The notes beneath the pieces were generated by a model. The model ran no database searches. It was not told the origin of the DNA and was given only the letters and a program-made list of their open reading frames with translations. The position numbers and the translations under genes are program-made. Source: Bifidobacterium ramosum (lineage in GTDB: Bacteria > Actinomycetota > Actinomycetes > Actinomycetales > Bifidobacteriaceae). From it: a stretch of DNA of 64,000 nt. The stretch spans positions 1 to 64,000 of the forward strand of contig NZ_WBSM01000010.1 in assembly GCF_009299505.1 (NCBI RefSeq), read 5' to 3'. Below are positions 17,457 through 26,839 of the stretch, piece by piece. Position 1 is the stretch's first letter, and each line of letters opens with the position of its first letter.

Positions 17457-19283
17457 ATGGCACAACGCAACACCTACCGCGAGGATGAGGAACTCGAGGA
17501 GACCATCAACCTCCACGACATCCTGCGCGTCGGCAAATATCTCAAACCCTATCTTCCACAGGTGGTCCGCATCCTCGTCGTCGTCATCTCGATGAGCTGC
17601 ATCGTCGTCACCGTACCGTACCTGACCAAGATCATGATCGACGACGCGATCCCGAACGAGGACCTCGCCAAGCTCGGCCTGCTCGCGGCCGGCCTGTTCT
17701 GCCTGATCGTGATCTACGAGCTCGCGCTGCGCTACCGCACGGTGTCGATCACGCGCGTCGGCCAGCTCATGCTCAAGGACATGCGCCGCGACCTGTTCAC
17801 GCACATCCAGACCCTGCCGTTCAGCTACTTCGACTCGCGTCCGCACGGCAAGATCCTGATCCGCGTGGTCAACTACGTGAACACGCTGTCCGATACGCTC
17901 TCGTCCGGCCTGATCAGCGTGTTCGCGGACGTGTTCACGTTCTTCGTGACACTCATCGTGATGTTCGCAATCGACTGGCGGCTCGCGTTGTGGAGCCTGC
18001 TGCTGTTTCCTGTGCTCATCATCTGGGTGCGCGCCCTGCAGTACTTCCAGCGCAAGGCCTACCAGAAGCTGTCCAACAAGCAAAGCAACCTCAACGCGTT
18101 CATCCACGAGTCGATCGCCGGCGTGAAGACGACGCAGACGTTCGCGCGCGAGCGGAAACAGTTTGAGATCTTCCAGCAGCAGCAGGACGACGTGCGCACC
18201 GCGTGGATGCACGCCAAGCACATCGAATTCCTCATGTGGCCGGGCGTGCAGACCATCTCCGTGATGACCATCGCGTTCATCTACTTCGTGGGCATCACCG
18301 GCTTCGGCGGCGTGAACGTGACCACCGGCATGCTGATCGCATTCGTCGGCTACGCGAACAACTTCTGGAACCCGGTCATCAACATCGGCAACTTCTATAA
18401 TCAGCTCGTCACCTGCTCGGCGTACCTCGAGCGCATCTTCGAAACGCTCGACGTGCGCCCCGAGATCGCGAACAAGCCGAACGCGGCTGACCTGCCGCAG
18501 ATTCGCGGCAAGGTCGACTTCAACGACGTGGTGTTCCGCTACGAGGACGACGGGCGCAACATCCTGAACCTCGTGGACTTCCACGTCGAGCCGGGGCAGA
18601 CGATCGCGCTGGTCGGCCCGACCGGCGCGGGCAAGACCACGATCGTGAGCCTGCTGTCGCGCTTCTACGACGTGTCGGAAGGATCGGTGACGATCGACGG
18701 GTACGACGTGCGCGACGTGACGCTCGAATCGCTGCGCCGGCAGATGGGCGTGATGCTGCAGGACACGTTCATCTTCTCGGGCAACGTGCGCGAGAACATC
18801 CGGTATGGGCGACTCGACGCGACCGATGAAGAGATTGAGGCGGCGGCGAAGGCCGTGCACGCGCACGAGTTCATCATGGAGCTGCCCGACGGGTACGACA
18901 CGGTGGTGGAGGAGCGCGGTTCGACCCTGTCGGCCGGTCAGCGCCAGTTGATCGCGTTCGCGCGCGTGCTGCTCGCCGACCCGCGCATCCTGATTTTGGA
19001 CGAGGCGACGTCGAACATCGACACGCGCACCGAGGAGGCGCTGCAGGCGGGCCTGCAGCATCTGCTCAAGGGGCGCACGAGCTTCATCATCGCGCACCGC
19101 CTGTCGACGATCGAGAATGCGGACGAGATCTTCTACATCGACCACGGGCAGATCGTGGAGCATGGCTCGCATGCGGAGTTGCTCGCCAAGAAGGGCGCGT
19201 ACTACCGGCTGTACGAGTCGCAGTACGCGATGATCCGCGTGGCGACGGGCGCCGACTCGGCGGCTGGTGCTGCGGAGCGGTAG
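17457..19283 (+). CDS. ABC exporter half-transporter B, catalytic subunit
   Basis: This 608-residue partner of the preceding gene has an acidic N-terminal tail (EDEELEETINLHD), six TM segments, then a nucleotide-binding domain with Walker A GPTGAGKTT (about 387-395), Walker B ILILDEATSNID with the catalytic Glu intact, and switch His in IAHR. Its signature is LSAGQRQ rather than LSGGQ. Combined with the Asp-type Walker B of subunit A, one composite ATP site would be degenerate and one active. TAAGGA precedes the ATG. A terminator follows at 19303-19347, so the two genes form a closed operon. Resemblance to multidrug exporters is at family level only. Confidence 0.93.
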   Translation: MAQRNTYREDEELEETINLHDILRVGKYLKPYLPQVVRILVVVISMSCIVVTVPYLTKIMIDDAIPNEDLAKLGLLAAGLFCLIVIYELALRYRTVSITRVGQLMLKDMRRDLFTHIQTLPFSYFDSRPHGKILIRVVNYVNTLSDTLSSGLISVFADVFTFFVTLIVMFAIDWRLALWSLLLFPVLIIWVRALQYFQRKAYQKLSNKQSNLNAFIHESIAGVKTTQTFARERKQFEIFQQQQDDVRTAWMHAKHIEFLMWPGVQTISVMTIAFIYFVGITGFGGVNVTTGMLIAFVGYANNFWNPVINIGNFYNQLVTCSAYLERIFETLDVRPEIANKPNAADLPQIRGKVDFNDVVFRYEDDGRNILNLVDFHVEPGQTIALVGPTGAGKTTIVSLLSRFYDVSEGSVTIDGYDVRDVTLESLRRQMGVMLQDTFIFSGNVRENIRYGRLDATDEEIEAAAKAVHAHEFIMELPDGYDTVVEERGSTLSAGQRQLIAFARVLLADPRILILDEATSNIDTRTEEALQAGLQHLLKGRTSFIIAHRLSTIENADEIFYIDHGQIVEHGSHAELLAKKGAYYRLYESQYAMIRVATGADSAAGAAER

Positions 19284-19302
19284 CGCCCGGCGATGGGCGT
19301 TG

Positions 19303-19347
19303 ATGGGCGGAGTGGCCTTGGCGGGGCTGCTCCGCCCATTGTTTTTT
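19303..19347 (+). terminator. Rho-independent terminator after the ABC exporter
   Basis: ATGGGCGGAG pairs with CTCCGCCCAT and is followed within 3 nt by TTTTTT at 19342-19347, a textbook terminator. Confidence 0.85.
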
Positions 19348-19365
19348 GATGGGGAGGGGATGGCC

Positions 19366-19585
19366 TTTTCTTGAAACTGAGAGGCAGTTTTTCGGATGTG
19401 GAGCGGTCTTTCTGCAAACTGAGAGGCAGGTTTCTGGCGCAAGGCGTCTGTGCCGTTCCTCAATTCCTTGGGGTTTCGAGGTTGTGGAGCGGGTGTCAAG
19501 GGTGGTTGCGCCAGAAACCTGCCTCTCAGTTTGCAGAAAGACCCCTGCATGATGCGAAATCTGCCTCTCAGTTTGCGAAAAGCCG
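19366..19585. repeat. Family B nested inverted repeat, copy 2
   Basis: Each arm has two AAACTGAGAGGCAG modules. The inner arms extend to a perfect 29-bp pairing that includes GTTTCTGGCGCAA/TTGCGCCAGAAAC. The outer ends are CTTTTCTTG and GCGAAAAG. It ends 88 bp before the GH36 start and fills most of the 389-bp gap. Confidence 0.92.
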
Positions 19586-19672
19586 GCTGATGGGATGTGT
19601 GCGGGCGTGTGCATGCAGCTGCAGCTGGCATAATGGCATACACAACGCACCACCACAACCGAGGGATTCCTC

Positions 19673-21961
19673 ATGACCATCATCGTTAACGATAATCTTC
19701 AGCAGTTTCATCTGACCAATGGGCGGATCAGCATGATCCTGCGTGCGGTTGACGGCAAGCTTGTCAACCTGTACACCGGCGCGGCGGTGCCTGACGCGGG
19801 GCTGGGCGATGCGGTCGGCGCCAATGCGGCCAGCGCTGCCGCCGTGGTCACCACCGGCGATTCCACCGATTTCGGCTACCTCATCGACGACCACTTCCGC
19901 GTGCAGTCCGCCACCGAGCGTGACGAGGACGGCCAGCGCTTCCCCGAGCACCAGCGCTTCGAATACCCGGAATTCGGCCACGGCGACTACCGCCACCCGG
20001 CCATCGAGGCGGTGCAGCCCAATGGCTCGCGCATCACCGACCTGCGCTTCGCCGGCTACCGGGTCACGCCCGGCAAGCCCGCGCTGCCCGGCCTGCCGGC
20101 CACGTTCCCCGAGGCCCGCGACGGCAAGATCGTTCACGATTCCCCGGCGGCCGAGACGCTGTCCATCGACCTCGCCGACGAGCTTACCAGCCTGACCGTG
20201 ACGCTCCACTACACGCTGTTCCGCGACGAGGCGGTCATCGCCCGCTCCGCCAGCATCGCCAATCGCGGCACCGAGCCGCTTACCCTCACCCGCGCGGCCA
20301 GCTTCAACCTCGACCTGCCGGACGCGGACTACGACATGATCGAATTCACCGGCGCGTGGGCGCGCGAGCGTGAGCCGCACCGCCAGCCGCTGCATGCCGG
20401 AATCCAGCAGATCGAATCCCTGCGCGGCGCGTCCGGCCCGTACTTCAGCCCGGCCGCCGTGTTCGCCCGCCCCGCCACCACCGAGGACGCCGGCGAGGCG
20501 TTCGGCCTGACCTTCGTGTATTCCGGCAACTTCGACCTGCACGCCGAGGTCGACACCTACGGCGCCACTCGTCTGCAGCTGGGCATCAACCCGTTCGGCT
20601 TCGCGTGGCGACTCGAACCCGGCGAATCGTTCCAGACCCCGGAGGCGCTGCTCGGCTACACCGCCCACGGCCTGAACGCGCTGAGCCAGACCTTCCACCG
20701 CATCGTGCTCGACCACCTGCAGCGCCCGGCGTGGGCCCGCCGCGAGCGGCCGGTGCTCATCAACAACTGGGAGGCCACGTACTTCGACTTCACCGAAGAC
20801 CAGCTGCTCGACCTCGCGAGGCTCGCCAAGCATGCCGGCATCGAGCTGTTCGTGCTCGACGACGGCTGGTTCGGCGCCCGCACCTCCGACCGCTCCGGCC
20901 TCGGCGACTGGACCGCCAACCCCGACCGCCTGCCCGAGGGTATCGCCGGCATCGCGCGCAAGATCAATGAGATCGGCATGCAGTTCGGCCTGTGGTTCGA
21001 ACCGGAAATGGTCAACAAGGACTCTGACCTGTACCGTGCCCACCCCGAGTGGGTCATCGCCACGCCGGGCCGCAGCCAGTCCGTGTACCGCCACCAGTAC
21101 GTGCTCGACTTCGCCAACCCGGCCGTGGTCGACAACATTTACGCGCAGATGCACGCGATCCTGTCGACCGCGAACGTCGCCTACATCAAGTGGGACATGA
21201 ACCGCTTCATCACCGAGGCGTTCGACGCGACGCGCGGCGCCGAGCGACAGGGCGAGCTCATGCACCGCTACATCCTCGGCGTGTACGCGTTGTACGAGCG
21301 CCTGTTCGCCGCGTTCCCCGACCTCATCATCGAGGGCTGTGCGTCGGGCGGCAGCCGCTTCGACTACGGCATTCTCGCGTACTCGCCGCAGGCGTGGACG
21401 AGCGACGACACCGACGCGGTCGAGCGCATGTCGATCCAGTACGGCACGAGCTTCTTCTTCCCGGTCGCCACGATGGGCGCGCACGTCTCGATCACGCCGA
21501 ATCATCAGACCGGCCGCAACGAGCCGCTCGCGACTCGTGCGAACGTCGCCATGTTCGGCACGTTCGGCTACGAGATGGACCTGACCTCGACCTCACCCGA
21601 GGACTTGGCCGAGATCGCCGATCAGGTCGCGTTCTTCAAGGAACACGCGCCGCTGCTGCACAACGGTGACTTATACCGGCTCGTCGCCCCGTACGATCAT
21701 CGCCGCATGGCGTGGATGAGCGTGGCCGCGGACCGCGCGCATGCGATCGTCGGCGACTATGTGATCCTCGGTGTGCCGAACAAGCCGAAGTCGCGGCTGC
21801 GGCTGCGCGGTCTGGACGAGACCGCGCGCTATCGCGTCGTGTCCACGGACGGACGGTTCGACGCGGTGCGTTCCGGCGGCGAGCTGATGCGCATCGGCAT
21901 CGACGACACCGACCTCGGTCCGGACTTCGCCTCGCGTGTCTATCTGCTCGACCGCGTGTGA
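19673..21961 (+). CDS. aga: GH36 alpha-galactosidase
   Basis: This 762-residue retaining alpha-galactosidase releases terminal alpha-galactose from oligosaccharides. An N-terminal beta-supersandwich is followed by a TIM barrel with NNWEATYFDFTE and LFVLDDGWFGAR. The nucleophile is D508 in YIKWDMNR and the acid/base is D578 in WTSDDTDAVERM; ECxSGG-type EGCASGGSRFDYG is present. No signal peptide is seen, so it acts in the cytoplasm on imported substrate. GAGGGA precedes the ATG. It stands alone at the edge of the glycan island, convergent with a LacI gene. Confidence 0.95.
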   Translation: MTIIVNDNLQQFHLTNGRISMILRAVDGKLVNLYTGAAVPDAGLGDAVGANAASAAAVVTTGDSTDFGYLIDDHFRVQSATERDEDGQRFPEHQRFEYPEFGHGDYRHPAIEAVQPNGSRITDLRFAGYRVTPGKPALPGLPATFPEARDGKIVHDSPAAETLSIDLADELTSLTVTLHYTLFRDEAVIARSASIANRGTEPLTLTRAASFNLDLPDADYDMIEFTGAWAREREPHRQPLHAGIQQIESLRGASGPYFSPAAVFARPATTEDAGEAFGLTFVYSGNFDLHAEVDTYGATRLQLGINPFGFAWRLEPGESFQTPEALLGYTAHGLNALSQTFHRIVLDHLQRPAWARRERPVLINNWEATYFDFTEDQLLDLARLAKHAGIELFVLDDGWFGARTSDRSGLGDWTANPDRLPEGIAGIARKINEIGMQFGLWFEPEMVNKDSDLYRAHPEWVIATPGRSQSVYRHQYVLDFANPAVVDNIYAQMHAILSTANVAYIKWDMNRFITEAFDATRGAERQGELMHRYILGVYALYERLFAAFPDLIIEGCASGGSRFDYGILAYSPQAWTSDDTDAVERMSIQYGTSFFFPVATMGAHVSITPNHQTGRNEPLATRANVAMFGTFGYEMDLTSTSPEDLAEIADQVAFFKEHAPLLHNGDLYRLVAPYDHRRMAWMSVAADRAHAIVGDYVILGVPNKPKSRLRLRGLDETARYRVVSTDGRFDAVRSGGELMRIGIDDTDLGPDFASRVYLLDRV

Positions 21962-21988
21962 TCTGCGCGTGTGATTTGCGCGACTGCA

Positions 21989-22044
21989 ACAACGGCCGTA
22001 TCTGGGTCCCCGTCCCAGGATGATGACTCAGATACGGCCGTTGT
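21989..22044. terminator. Bidirectional stem-loop between aga and lacI-type gene
   Basis: A perfect 16-bp stem (ACAACGGCCGTATCTG/CAGATACGGCCGTTGT) lies in the convergent gap and is the likely terminator for both genes. Confidence 0.75.
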
Positions 22045-22131
22045 CGTCCGATCGCTGACTGTAACCGAGTCCGTAGGCCATGACATGGATTCGGTGACGG
22101 CCGGTCTATGGGGCGGCGGAAGGAACAAAGC

Positions 22132-23148
22132 CTACCGTGTGGATTCGCGCACGACGAGTCGCGAGATGGCGGTCAGATCGCGCGCGGGGGAGTCGTCCCC
22201 GTTGATGCGCGCGATGAGCGCGTCGACGGCCTGCCGGGCGTAGTCCTCGAAGTCCATGGCGACGGTGGTGAGCTCCGGCACGCAGAATTCGCCTTCCTCG
22301 ACCCCGTCGAAGCCGGTGACCATCACGTCGTCGGGGATGCGCAGCCCGCAGTCGGCCAGTCCGCGGATCACGCCGAGCGCCGATTCGTCGTTGATGCACA
22401 CCACGCCGTCGAATTCGAGCCCCGAGCGCACGGTGTCGATGATCGCCTGGCGTGCGGTGCGCCGCGTCCACGGTTGATCGGGGACGAACTGCCATGGCTC
22501 GGGCGTGATGCCGTTGCGCAGCAGTGCTCGCTGGAATCCGGCCGCACGTTGCCATTTGCTGTCGGTGGCGCCTTTGATGTCGTCGAAGTCGGCGTAGTCC
22601 GCGCAGTAGAACAGCAGTCGTTTGCATCCGCGCGACAGCAGGTACGAGGTGGCGGTGAAGATGCCCTGTTCGCAGGCGACGAGCATGGTGTCATAGTCGT
22701 GCGTCGCGTCGATCGGGCTGAGCATGACGGCCGGTTTGCCGTTGAGCCGTGTCTGGATCTCCTTGACGGTGAGTTTGGACGGGCTGAAGATCACGCCGTC
22801 GCAGACCGAGCTGACGATGTTCTGTAGGATCGCGATTTCGTTGGTGCTTTCGTAGAGCGTCTGCTGGATGATCGTCTGGTAGCCGCGGCTGTTCGCATAT
22901 GATGAGATCGCGTCGGCGAGCTGCGTCGAGTAGGGGTTGTGGATGTCCTGCAGGACGAGGCCGATCGCGTTGGTCTTGCCGGATCGCAGCGTGCGTGCGG
23001 AGACGTTGATGGAATAGTTGAGCCGTTGCGCCGCGCGCATGACTTTGTCCCGGGTCGGCTGGGAGATGCTGGGGTCGTTGTGCAGCGCATAGGACACGGT
23101 GGCCTGGGAGACCCCTGCCTCCCTGGCGATGTCTCGCATGGTGACCAT
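22132..23148 (-). CDS. LacI-family transcriptional regulator 1
   Basis: This 338-residue protein has an N-terminal LacI HTH (MVTMRDIAREAGVSQATVSYALHNDPSISQPTRDKV) and hinge helix region SARTLRSGKTNAIGLV. The type-3 periplasmic-binding-like sensor domain continues to the C terminus. It is divergent from the sugar ABC transporter and GH35, so it is the obvious local repressor; a perfect palindrome at 23392-23407 in the divergent region is the best operator candidate. The start at 23148 matches the family N terminus and has AAGGAG 12 nt upstream; an upstream extension to 23226 is non-homologous. Confidence 0.93.
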   Translation of the reverse strand: MVTMRDIAREAGVSQATVSYALHNDPSISQPTRDKVMRAAQRLNYSINVSARTLRSGKTNAIGLVLQDIHNPYSTQLADAISSYANSRGYQTIIQQTLYESTNEIAILQNIVSSVCDGVIFSPSKLTVKEIQTRLNGKPAVMLSPIDATHDYDTMLVACEQGIFTATSYLLSRGCKRLLFYCADYADFDDIKGATDSKWQRAAGFQRALLRNGITPEPWQFVPDQPWTRRTARQAIIDTVRSGLEFDGVVCINDESALGVIRGLADCGLRIPDDVMVTGFDGVEEGEFCVPELTTVAMDFEDYARQAVDALIARINGDDSPARDLTAISRLVVRESTR

Positions 23149-23347
23149 GGTGGATCCACACTCCTTGTGTATGCGCATGCCGTGATGACCGGTTTCGGTC
23201 TCGCCGCTCGAGAGCCGAGGCGTCACGATCGGCTATCCAGTATAGTCGCCGTTCAGCTGAAACGCATCAATACATTTCGACACGCCGGACGATCCGTGTA
23301 ATTTAACCGAATCAGTAACAATCTTCCGCGTGTCTTGTTTCCGACGT

Positions 23348-23376
23348 TTGACAAGCGATGATGAATGGCGTTATCT
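23348..23376 (+). promoter_or_regulatory. Promoter of the CUT1 transporter operon
   Basis: TTGACA (23348-23353), a 17-nt spacer and TTATCT (23371-23376) form a sigma-70-type promoter in the 346-bp divergent region. It is about 120 bp before the binding-protein start. Confidence 0.65.
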
Positions 23377-23391
23377 TGTTGATTGTCACCA

Positions 23392-23407
23392 ACTGATACG
23401 TATCAGT
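23392..23407. promoter_or_regulatory. Candidate LacI operator
   Basis: A perfect 16-bp palindrome, ACTGATACGTATCAGT, lies just downstream of the predicted transcription start, where a repressor would block elongation. A half-site-like AACCGAATCAGT lies near 23306 on the regulator side. Confidence 0.65.
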
Positions 23408-23494
23408 AAGCACTGATGCGGAAGCGGTAGGAGATTGCGCCCGGCATGGCTGCCGAACGCATGGAGGAGCGATTTGAAACAACAGGAGGTTTCA

Positions 23495-24757
23495 ATGAAG
23501 TCTGGAATGAAGAAGATCGTGACCGCGGGCATCGCCGCGCTGGCGTCGATGACCATGGTCGGCTCGCTCGCCGCGTGCGGTTCCGACACCGCCGCCAGCA
23601 AGGACCTCGTCCTGACCATCTGGGGTGGCGACATCGACAAGACCACGATGCAGCAGCGTCTGGATCTCGCCAAGAAGAAGTACCCGAACATCAACGTCAA
23701 GCTGCAGTACATCGCCAAGGACTACGACACCAAGATCCAGACGATGTTCTCCGGCGGCACCGCCCCGGATATCCTCGAGATCGCCGAGAACGTGAACGCC
23801 TACTCCACCCGCGGCCAGCTCGCCGACCTCACCTCGTCCTTCCCGGACGCCAAGACCGAATTCGGCGAGGCCAACGTGAACGCCTACTCCTACGACGGCA
23901 AGATGTACGCCGCGCCGGACCGCTCCGCCCCGGGCGTCGTCTACTACAACAAGGACATCTTCGACGCCGCCGGCGTCGAGTACCCGTCCGAGAACTGGGA
24001 TTGGGACACCTTCCTGGCCAACACCCAGAAGCTCGTGAAGAAGGACGGCGACAAGGTCACCCAGTGGGCCTACTGCGAAGGCGACTGGTGGGCGTGGTAC
24101 ATGACCTGGATGTACCAGAACGGCGGCAAGCTCATCGACGACAACGGCAAGGCCACCGTCAACTCCGAGGCCAACGTCGAGGCCATGCAGTTCTACCAGG
24201 ACCTCATGTACAAGTACGAGGTGATGCCGAAGCCGGAGCAGATCACCGACACCGGCGCCGACCCGCTGTTCCACCAGGGCAAGCTGGCCATGGAGGTCAC
24301 CGGCTTCTGGAACATCTCCGCCCTGCAGGACGTCGACTTCAACTGGGGCATCGCCCCGATGTGGCACGGCAAGGACACCGCCGTCCCGATGTTCTCCAAC
24401 GCGCTCGCCGTCTCCTCGCAGTCCAAGCACAAGGATGACGCCATCAAGATCGTCCAGTTCCTGACCTCCAAGGAAGGCCAGGAGCCGATCGCCGAGAACG
24501 CCCTCGACGTGCCCGCCAATCTCGAGGCGGCCGCCGACAAGTCCTTCACCAACGCCAAGTGGAACAAGAACGGCCTCGACCTGAGCGTGTTCTCCAAGTC
24601 CCAGTCCATGACCTACGCCCCGCCGTTCATCCCGCAGTGGAACCAGCTGACCCAGGCCATCTCCGACGGTATGTCGCAGACCTGGAACGGCAAGCAGACC
24701 GTCAAGGAAGGCCTTGACAAGGCCCAGAAGACGGTCGAAGCGGCCCTGAGCGAGTAA
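23495..24757 (+). CDS. Sugar ABC transporter substrate-binding lipoprotein (CUT1)
   Basis: This 420-residue family 1 solute-binding protein has a lipoprotein signal peptide: KK near the N terminus, a hydrophobic core, and lipobox SLAAC with C28 as the lipidated residue. Mature sequence LVLTIWGGDIDKTTMQQRLDLAKKKYPNINVKLQYIAKDYDTKIQTMFSGGTAPDILE-like is typical of oligosaccharide binders. ACAGGAGG precedes the ATG at a normal distance. It is the first gene of SBP-permease-permease-GH35. The neighbouring galactosidases suggest a galactose-containing oligosaccharide. The ATPase is not encoded here; bifidobacterial CUT1 systems usually share one. Confidence 0.94.
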   Translation: MKSGMKKIVTAGIAALASMTMVGSLAACGSDTAASKDLVLTIWGGDIDKTTMQQRLDLAKKKYPNINVKLQYIAKDYDTKIQTMFSGGTAPDILEIAENVNAYSTRGQLADLTSSFPDAKTEFGEANVNAYSYDGKMYAAPDRSAPGVVYYNKDIFDAAGVEYPSENWDWDTFLANTQKLVKKDGDKVTQWAYCEGDWWAWYMTWMYQNGGKLIDDNGKATVNSEANVEAMQFYQDLMYKYEVMPKPEQITDTGADPLFHQGKLAMEVTGFWNISALQDVDFNWGIAPMWHGKDTAVPMFSNALAVSSQSKHKDDAIKIVQFLTSKEGQEPIAENALDVPANLEAAADKSFTNAKWNKNGLDLSVFSKSQSMTYAPPFIPQWNQLTQAISDGMSQTWNGKQTVKEGLDKAQKTVEAALSE

Positions 24758-24788
24758 TCGCCTCGAGTCTCACAGGGCGTGCGGCCGA

Positions 24789-24819
24789 CCGTGCCGGCCA
24801 GAAGAGCCGGACGGCACGG
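24789..24819 (+). promoter_or_regulatory. Intercistronic hairpin after the binding-protein gene
   Basis: CCGTGCCGGC pairs imperfectly with a right arm ending CGGCACGG. Such stems often stabilise the binding-protein transcript and lower permease expression. Confidence 0.4.
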
Positions 24820-24907
24820 GCCGCCGCCCGCCCCGCCCTTCCGGTTGACGCCGGAACGGCGCCATCACATCGAACATGTCGAGTATTTCGAGTCAAAGGT
24901 CATTCTC

Positions 24908-25846
24908 ATGAGTGCAGTCACCAAAGCCGCCAAGCCGCGCAAGGAGCGCCGGGGTTTGACGCGCAAGACGCGTGAGGCCATCGCCTTCTACGCATGCGTC
25001 TCGCCGTGGATCTTCGGTTTCGTGGTGTTCACCGCGATCCCGATGGTCGCCTCCCTGTATCTTTCGTTCACCGACTGGGATTCGTTCCAGTCCCCGAACT
25101 TCGTCGGATTCGCCAACTACGTCAAGGCGTTCACCAAGGATCCGCTGTTCTGGAAGGTGTTGGGCCACACGTTCTACTACGCGTGCGTGTCCGTGCCGCT
25201 GTCGCTGCTGATCGCCCTGTACTTGTCCAACCTGCTGTCGAACAACTTCCGCGGCAAGCGCGCGTTCCGTACGATCATCTACCTGCCGTCGCTGGTGCCG
25301 CTCGTGTCGGCCGGCCTGATCTTCAAGTGGCTGCTCAAGCCGGAGGACGGCCCGATCAACGCGTTCCTGTCGATCTTCGGCATCAAGGGACCCGCTTGGC
25401 TGCTCGACACCCATTGGGTCATCCCCGCGATCATCCTGCTGTCGCTGTGGCAGGTGGGCGGCGGCACGATCCTGCTGATCTCCGCGATCAACGGTGTGCC
25501 CAAGGAACTGTACGAGGCCGCTGAAATCGACGGCGCCGGTCATTACCGCATGTTCTGGAACATCACGTTCCCGATGATCACCCCGATCCTGTTCTTCAAC
25601 CTCGTGACCGGCATCATCGGCGCGTTCCAGGTCTTCGATCAGGTCTACATCCTGACCGAGGGCGGCCCGGACAACGCCAGCCAGATGATGGTGCCCTACA
25701 TTTACACCACCGCGTTCAAGAACTTCCAGATGGGCTACGCCTCCGCACTGGCGTGGATCCTGTTCGTCATCATCATGATCATTTCCGCTCTGGTGCTGCG
25801 TTCGTCGAGCGCTTGGGTGTTCTACGAGTCCGAGGTGAAGAAGTGA
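24908..25846 (+). CDS. Sugar ABC transporter permease (CUT1, MalF type)
   Basis: A 312-residue inner-membrane permease with six predicted TM segments after a basic cytoplasmic tail (KAAKPRKERRGLTRKTRE). The EAA loop that docks the ATPase reads EAAEIDGAGHYRMFWNITFPMITP. It pairs with the next permease, whose GTG start overlaps this stop by 4 bp. The start at 24908 is the first residue of conserved sequence; the ribosome binding site is weak (AAAGGTC), consistent with translation after the SBP cistron. Confidence 0.94.
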   Translation: MSAVTKAAKPRKERRGLTRKTREAIAFYACVSPWIFGFVVFTAIPMVASLYLSFTDWDSFQSPNFVGFANYVKAFTKDPLFWKVLGHTFYYACVSVPLSLLIALYLSNLLSNNFRGKRAFRTIIYLPSLVPLVSAGLIFKWLLKPEDGPINAFLSIFGIKGPAWLLDTHWVIPAIILLSLWQVGGGTILLISAINGVPKELYEAAEIDGAGHYRMFWNITFPMITPILFFNLVTGIIGAFQVFDQVYILTEGGPDNASQMMVPYIYTTAFKNFQMGYASALAWILFVIIMIISALVLRSSSAWVFYESEVKK

Positions 25847-26700
25847 ATAACAACTACAAGACCCCGGGTGCGAAAGCCCGCCGTTACGCCATCCTGACCG
25901 TCGTCTCGGCGATCCTGTGCGCGCCGCTGGTGTTCGTCGTGTCGATCGCCCTGTCGAGCGACGCGACCACGAACGCGATGAGCTTCTCGTTCTTCCCGAC
26001 CGAATGGCATTGGGAGAACTTCATCCGCGTGTTCGACTCCGGACTGCCGATCGGCCGTTTCATCATCAACTCGTTGTGCATCGTGCTGCCGGCCTGCCTG
26101 TTCATGACCCTGTCCAGCGCGCTGGTTTCCTACGGCTTCGCCCGTCTGCGCGCCCCCGGCAAGGACATCCTGTTCATCATCGTCCTGTCCACGATGATGA
26201 TCCCGGGCCAGGTGCTCATGATCCCGCAGTTCATCCTGTTCCGCACCCTCGGCTGGGTCAACACGCTGCTGCCGCTGGTCATCCCGAACCTGTTCGCCAA
26301 CGCGTACAACGTGTTCCTCATGCGTCAGTTCATCACCCGCATCCCGACCGAGCTGGACGAGGCCGCCGAGCTGGACGGCCTGGGCTACTTCGGCATCTTC
26401 ACGCGCATCATCCTGCCGATGATGACGCCGGTGCTCGCCGCGGTGTGCGTGTTCACGTTCTCCGCCAACTGGGGCAACTTCTTCGGCCCGCTCCTCTACA
26501 TCAACGACGAGGAGAAGATGCCGCTCGCCCTCGGTCTGCAGGTGCTCTCCGCGCAGAGCTCCGGTGCGCAGACCCCGCCGTGGAACATGATCATGGTCGG
26601 CTCGCTGATCCTGATCATCCCGGTGCTCATCGTCTACTACTTCTCCCAGAAGTACATCTACGAGAGCGGCCTGGGCGTCGGCTCCGCCGGCATCAAGTAA
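25843..26700 (+). CDS. Sugar ABC transporter permease (CUT1, MalG type)
   Basis: A 285-residue second permease with six TM segments and EAA loop DEAAELDGLGYFGIFTRIILPMMTPV. The start is GTG at 25843 (VNNNYKTPGAKARRYAIL), overlapping the previous stop as GTGA, with GAGGTGAAGAA upstream: translational coupling. Starts further upstream would run inside the preceding gene. With its partner it forms the transmembrane path for the oligosaccharide captured by the lipoprotein. Confidence 0.93.
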   Translation: MNNNYKTPGAKARRYAILTVVSAILCAPLVFVVSIALSSDATTNAMSFSFFPTEWHWENFIRVFDSGLPIGRFIINSLCIVLPACLFMTLSSALVSYGFARLRAPGKDILFIIVLSTMMIPGQVLMIPQFILFRTLGWVNTLLPLVIPNLFANAYNVFLMRQFITRIPTELDEAAELDGLGYFGIFTRIILPMMTPVLAAVCVFTFSANWGNFFGPLLYINDEEKMPLALGLQVLSAQSSGAQTPPWNMIMVGSLILIIPVLIVYYFSQKYIYESGLGVGSAGIK

Positions 26701-26720
26701 GGCGACGATCCCGCTGCAAC

Positions 26721-26814
26721 ATGGCCTCGCATGGTTTTCCTTTCCTGCCGTGCGAGGCCATCGCCATATCTGCACATATCCGCTCGCATCTGCTCATATC
26801 CACCTGCATCCGCT
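26721..26814 (+). repeat. Hairpin and 10-bp tandem repeat before GH35
   Basis: ATGGCCTCGCA (26721-26731) pairs with TGCGAGGCCAT (26751-26761). It is followed by about five 10-bp units related to CATATCCGCT at 26765-26814, in the 139-bp gap before the GH35 start. Confidence 0.7.
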
Positions 26815-26839
26815 CATGCCTGAGCGAGAAAGATCAATC

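Noticed and set aside
14092..17595. A very long open frame overlapping the aldo/keto reductase and ABC genes
   Set aside because: It is an Arg/Pro/His-rich shadow frame of high-GC coding DNA. The real frames carry complete family motifs. Similar antisense shadows at 39486-42956 and 47463-50432 were dropped for the same reason.
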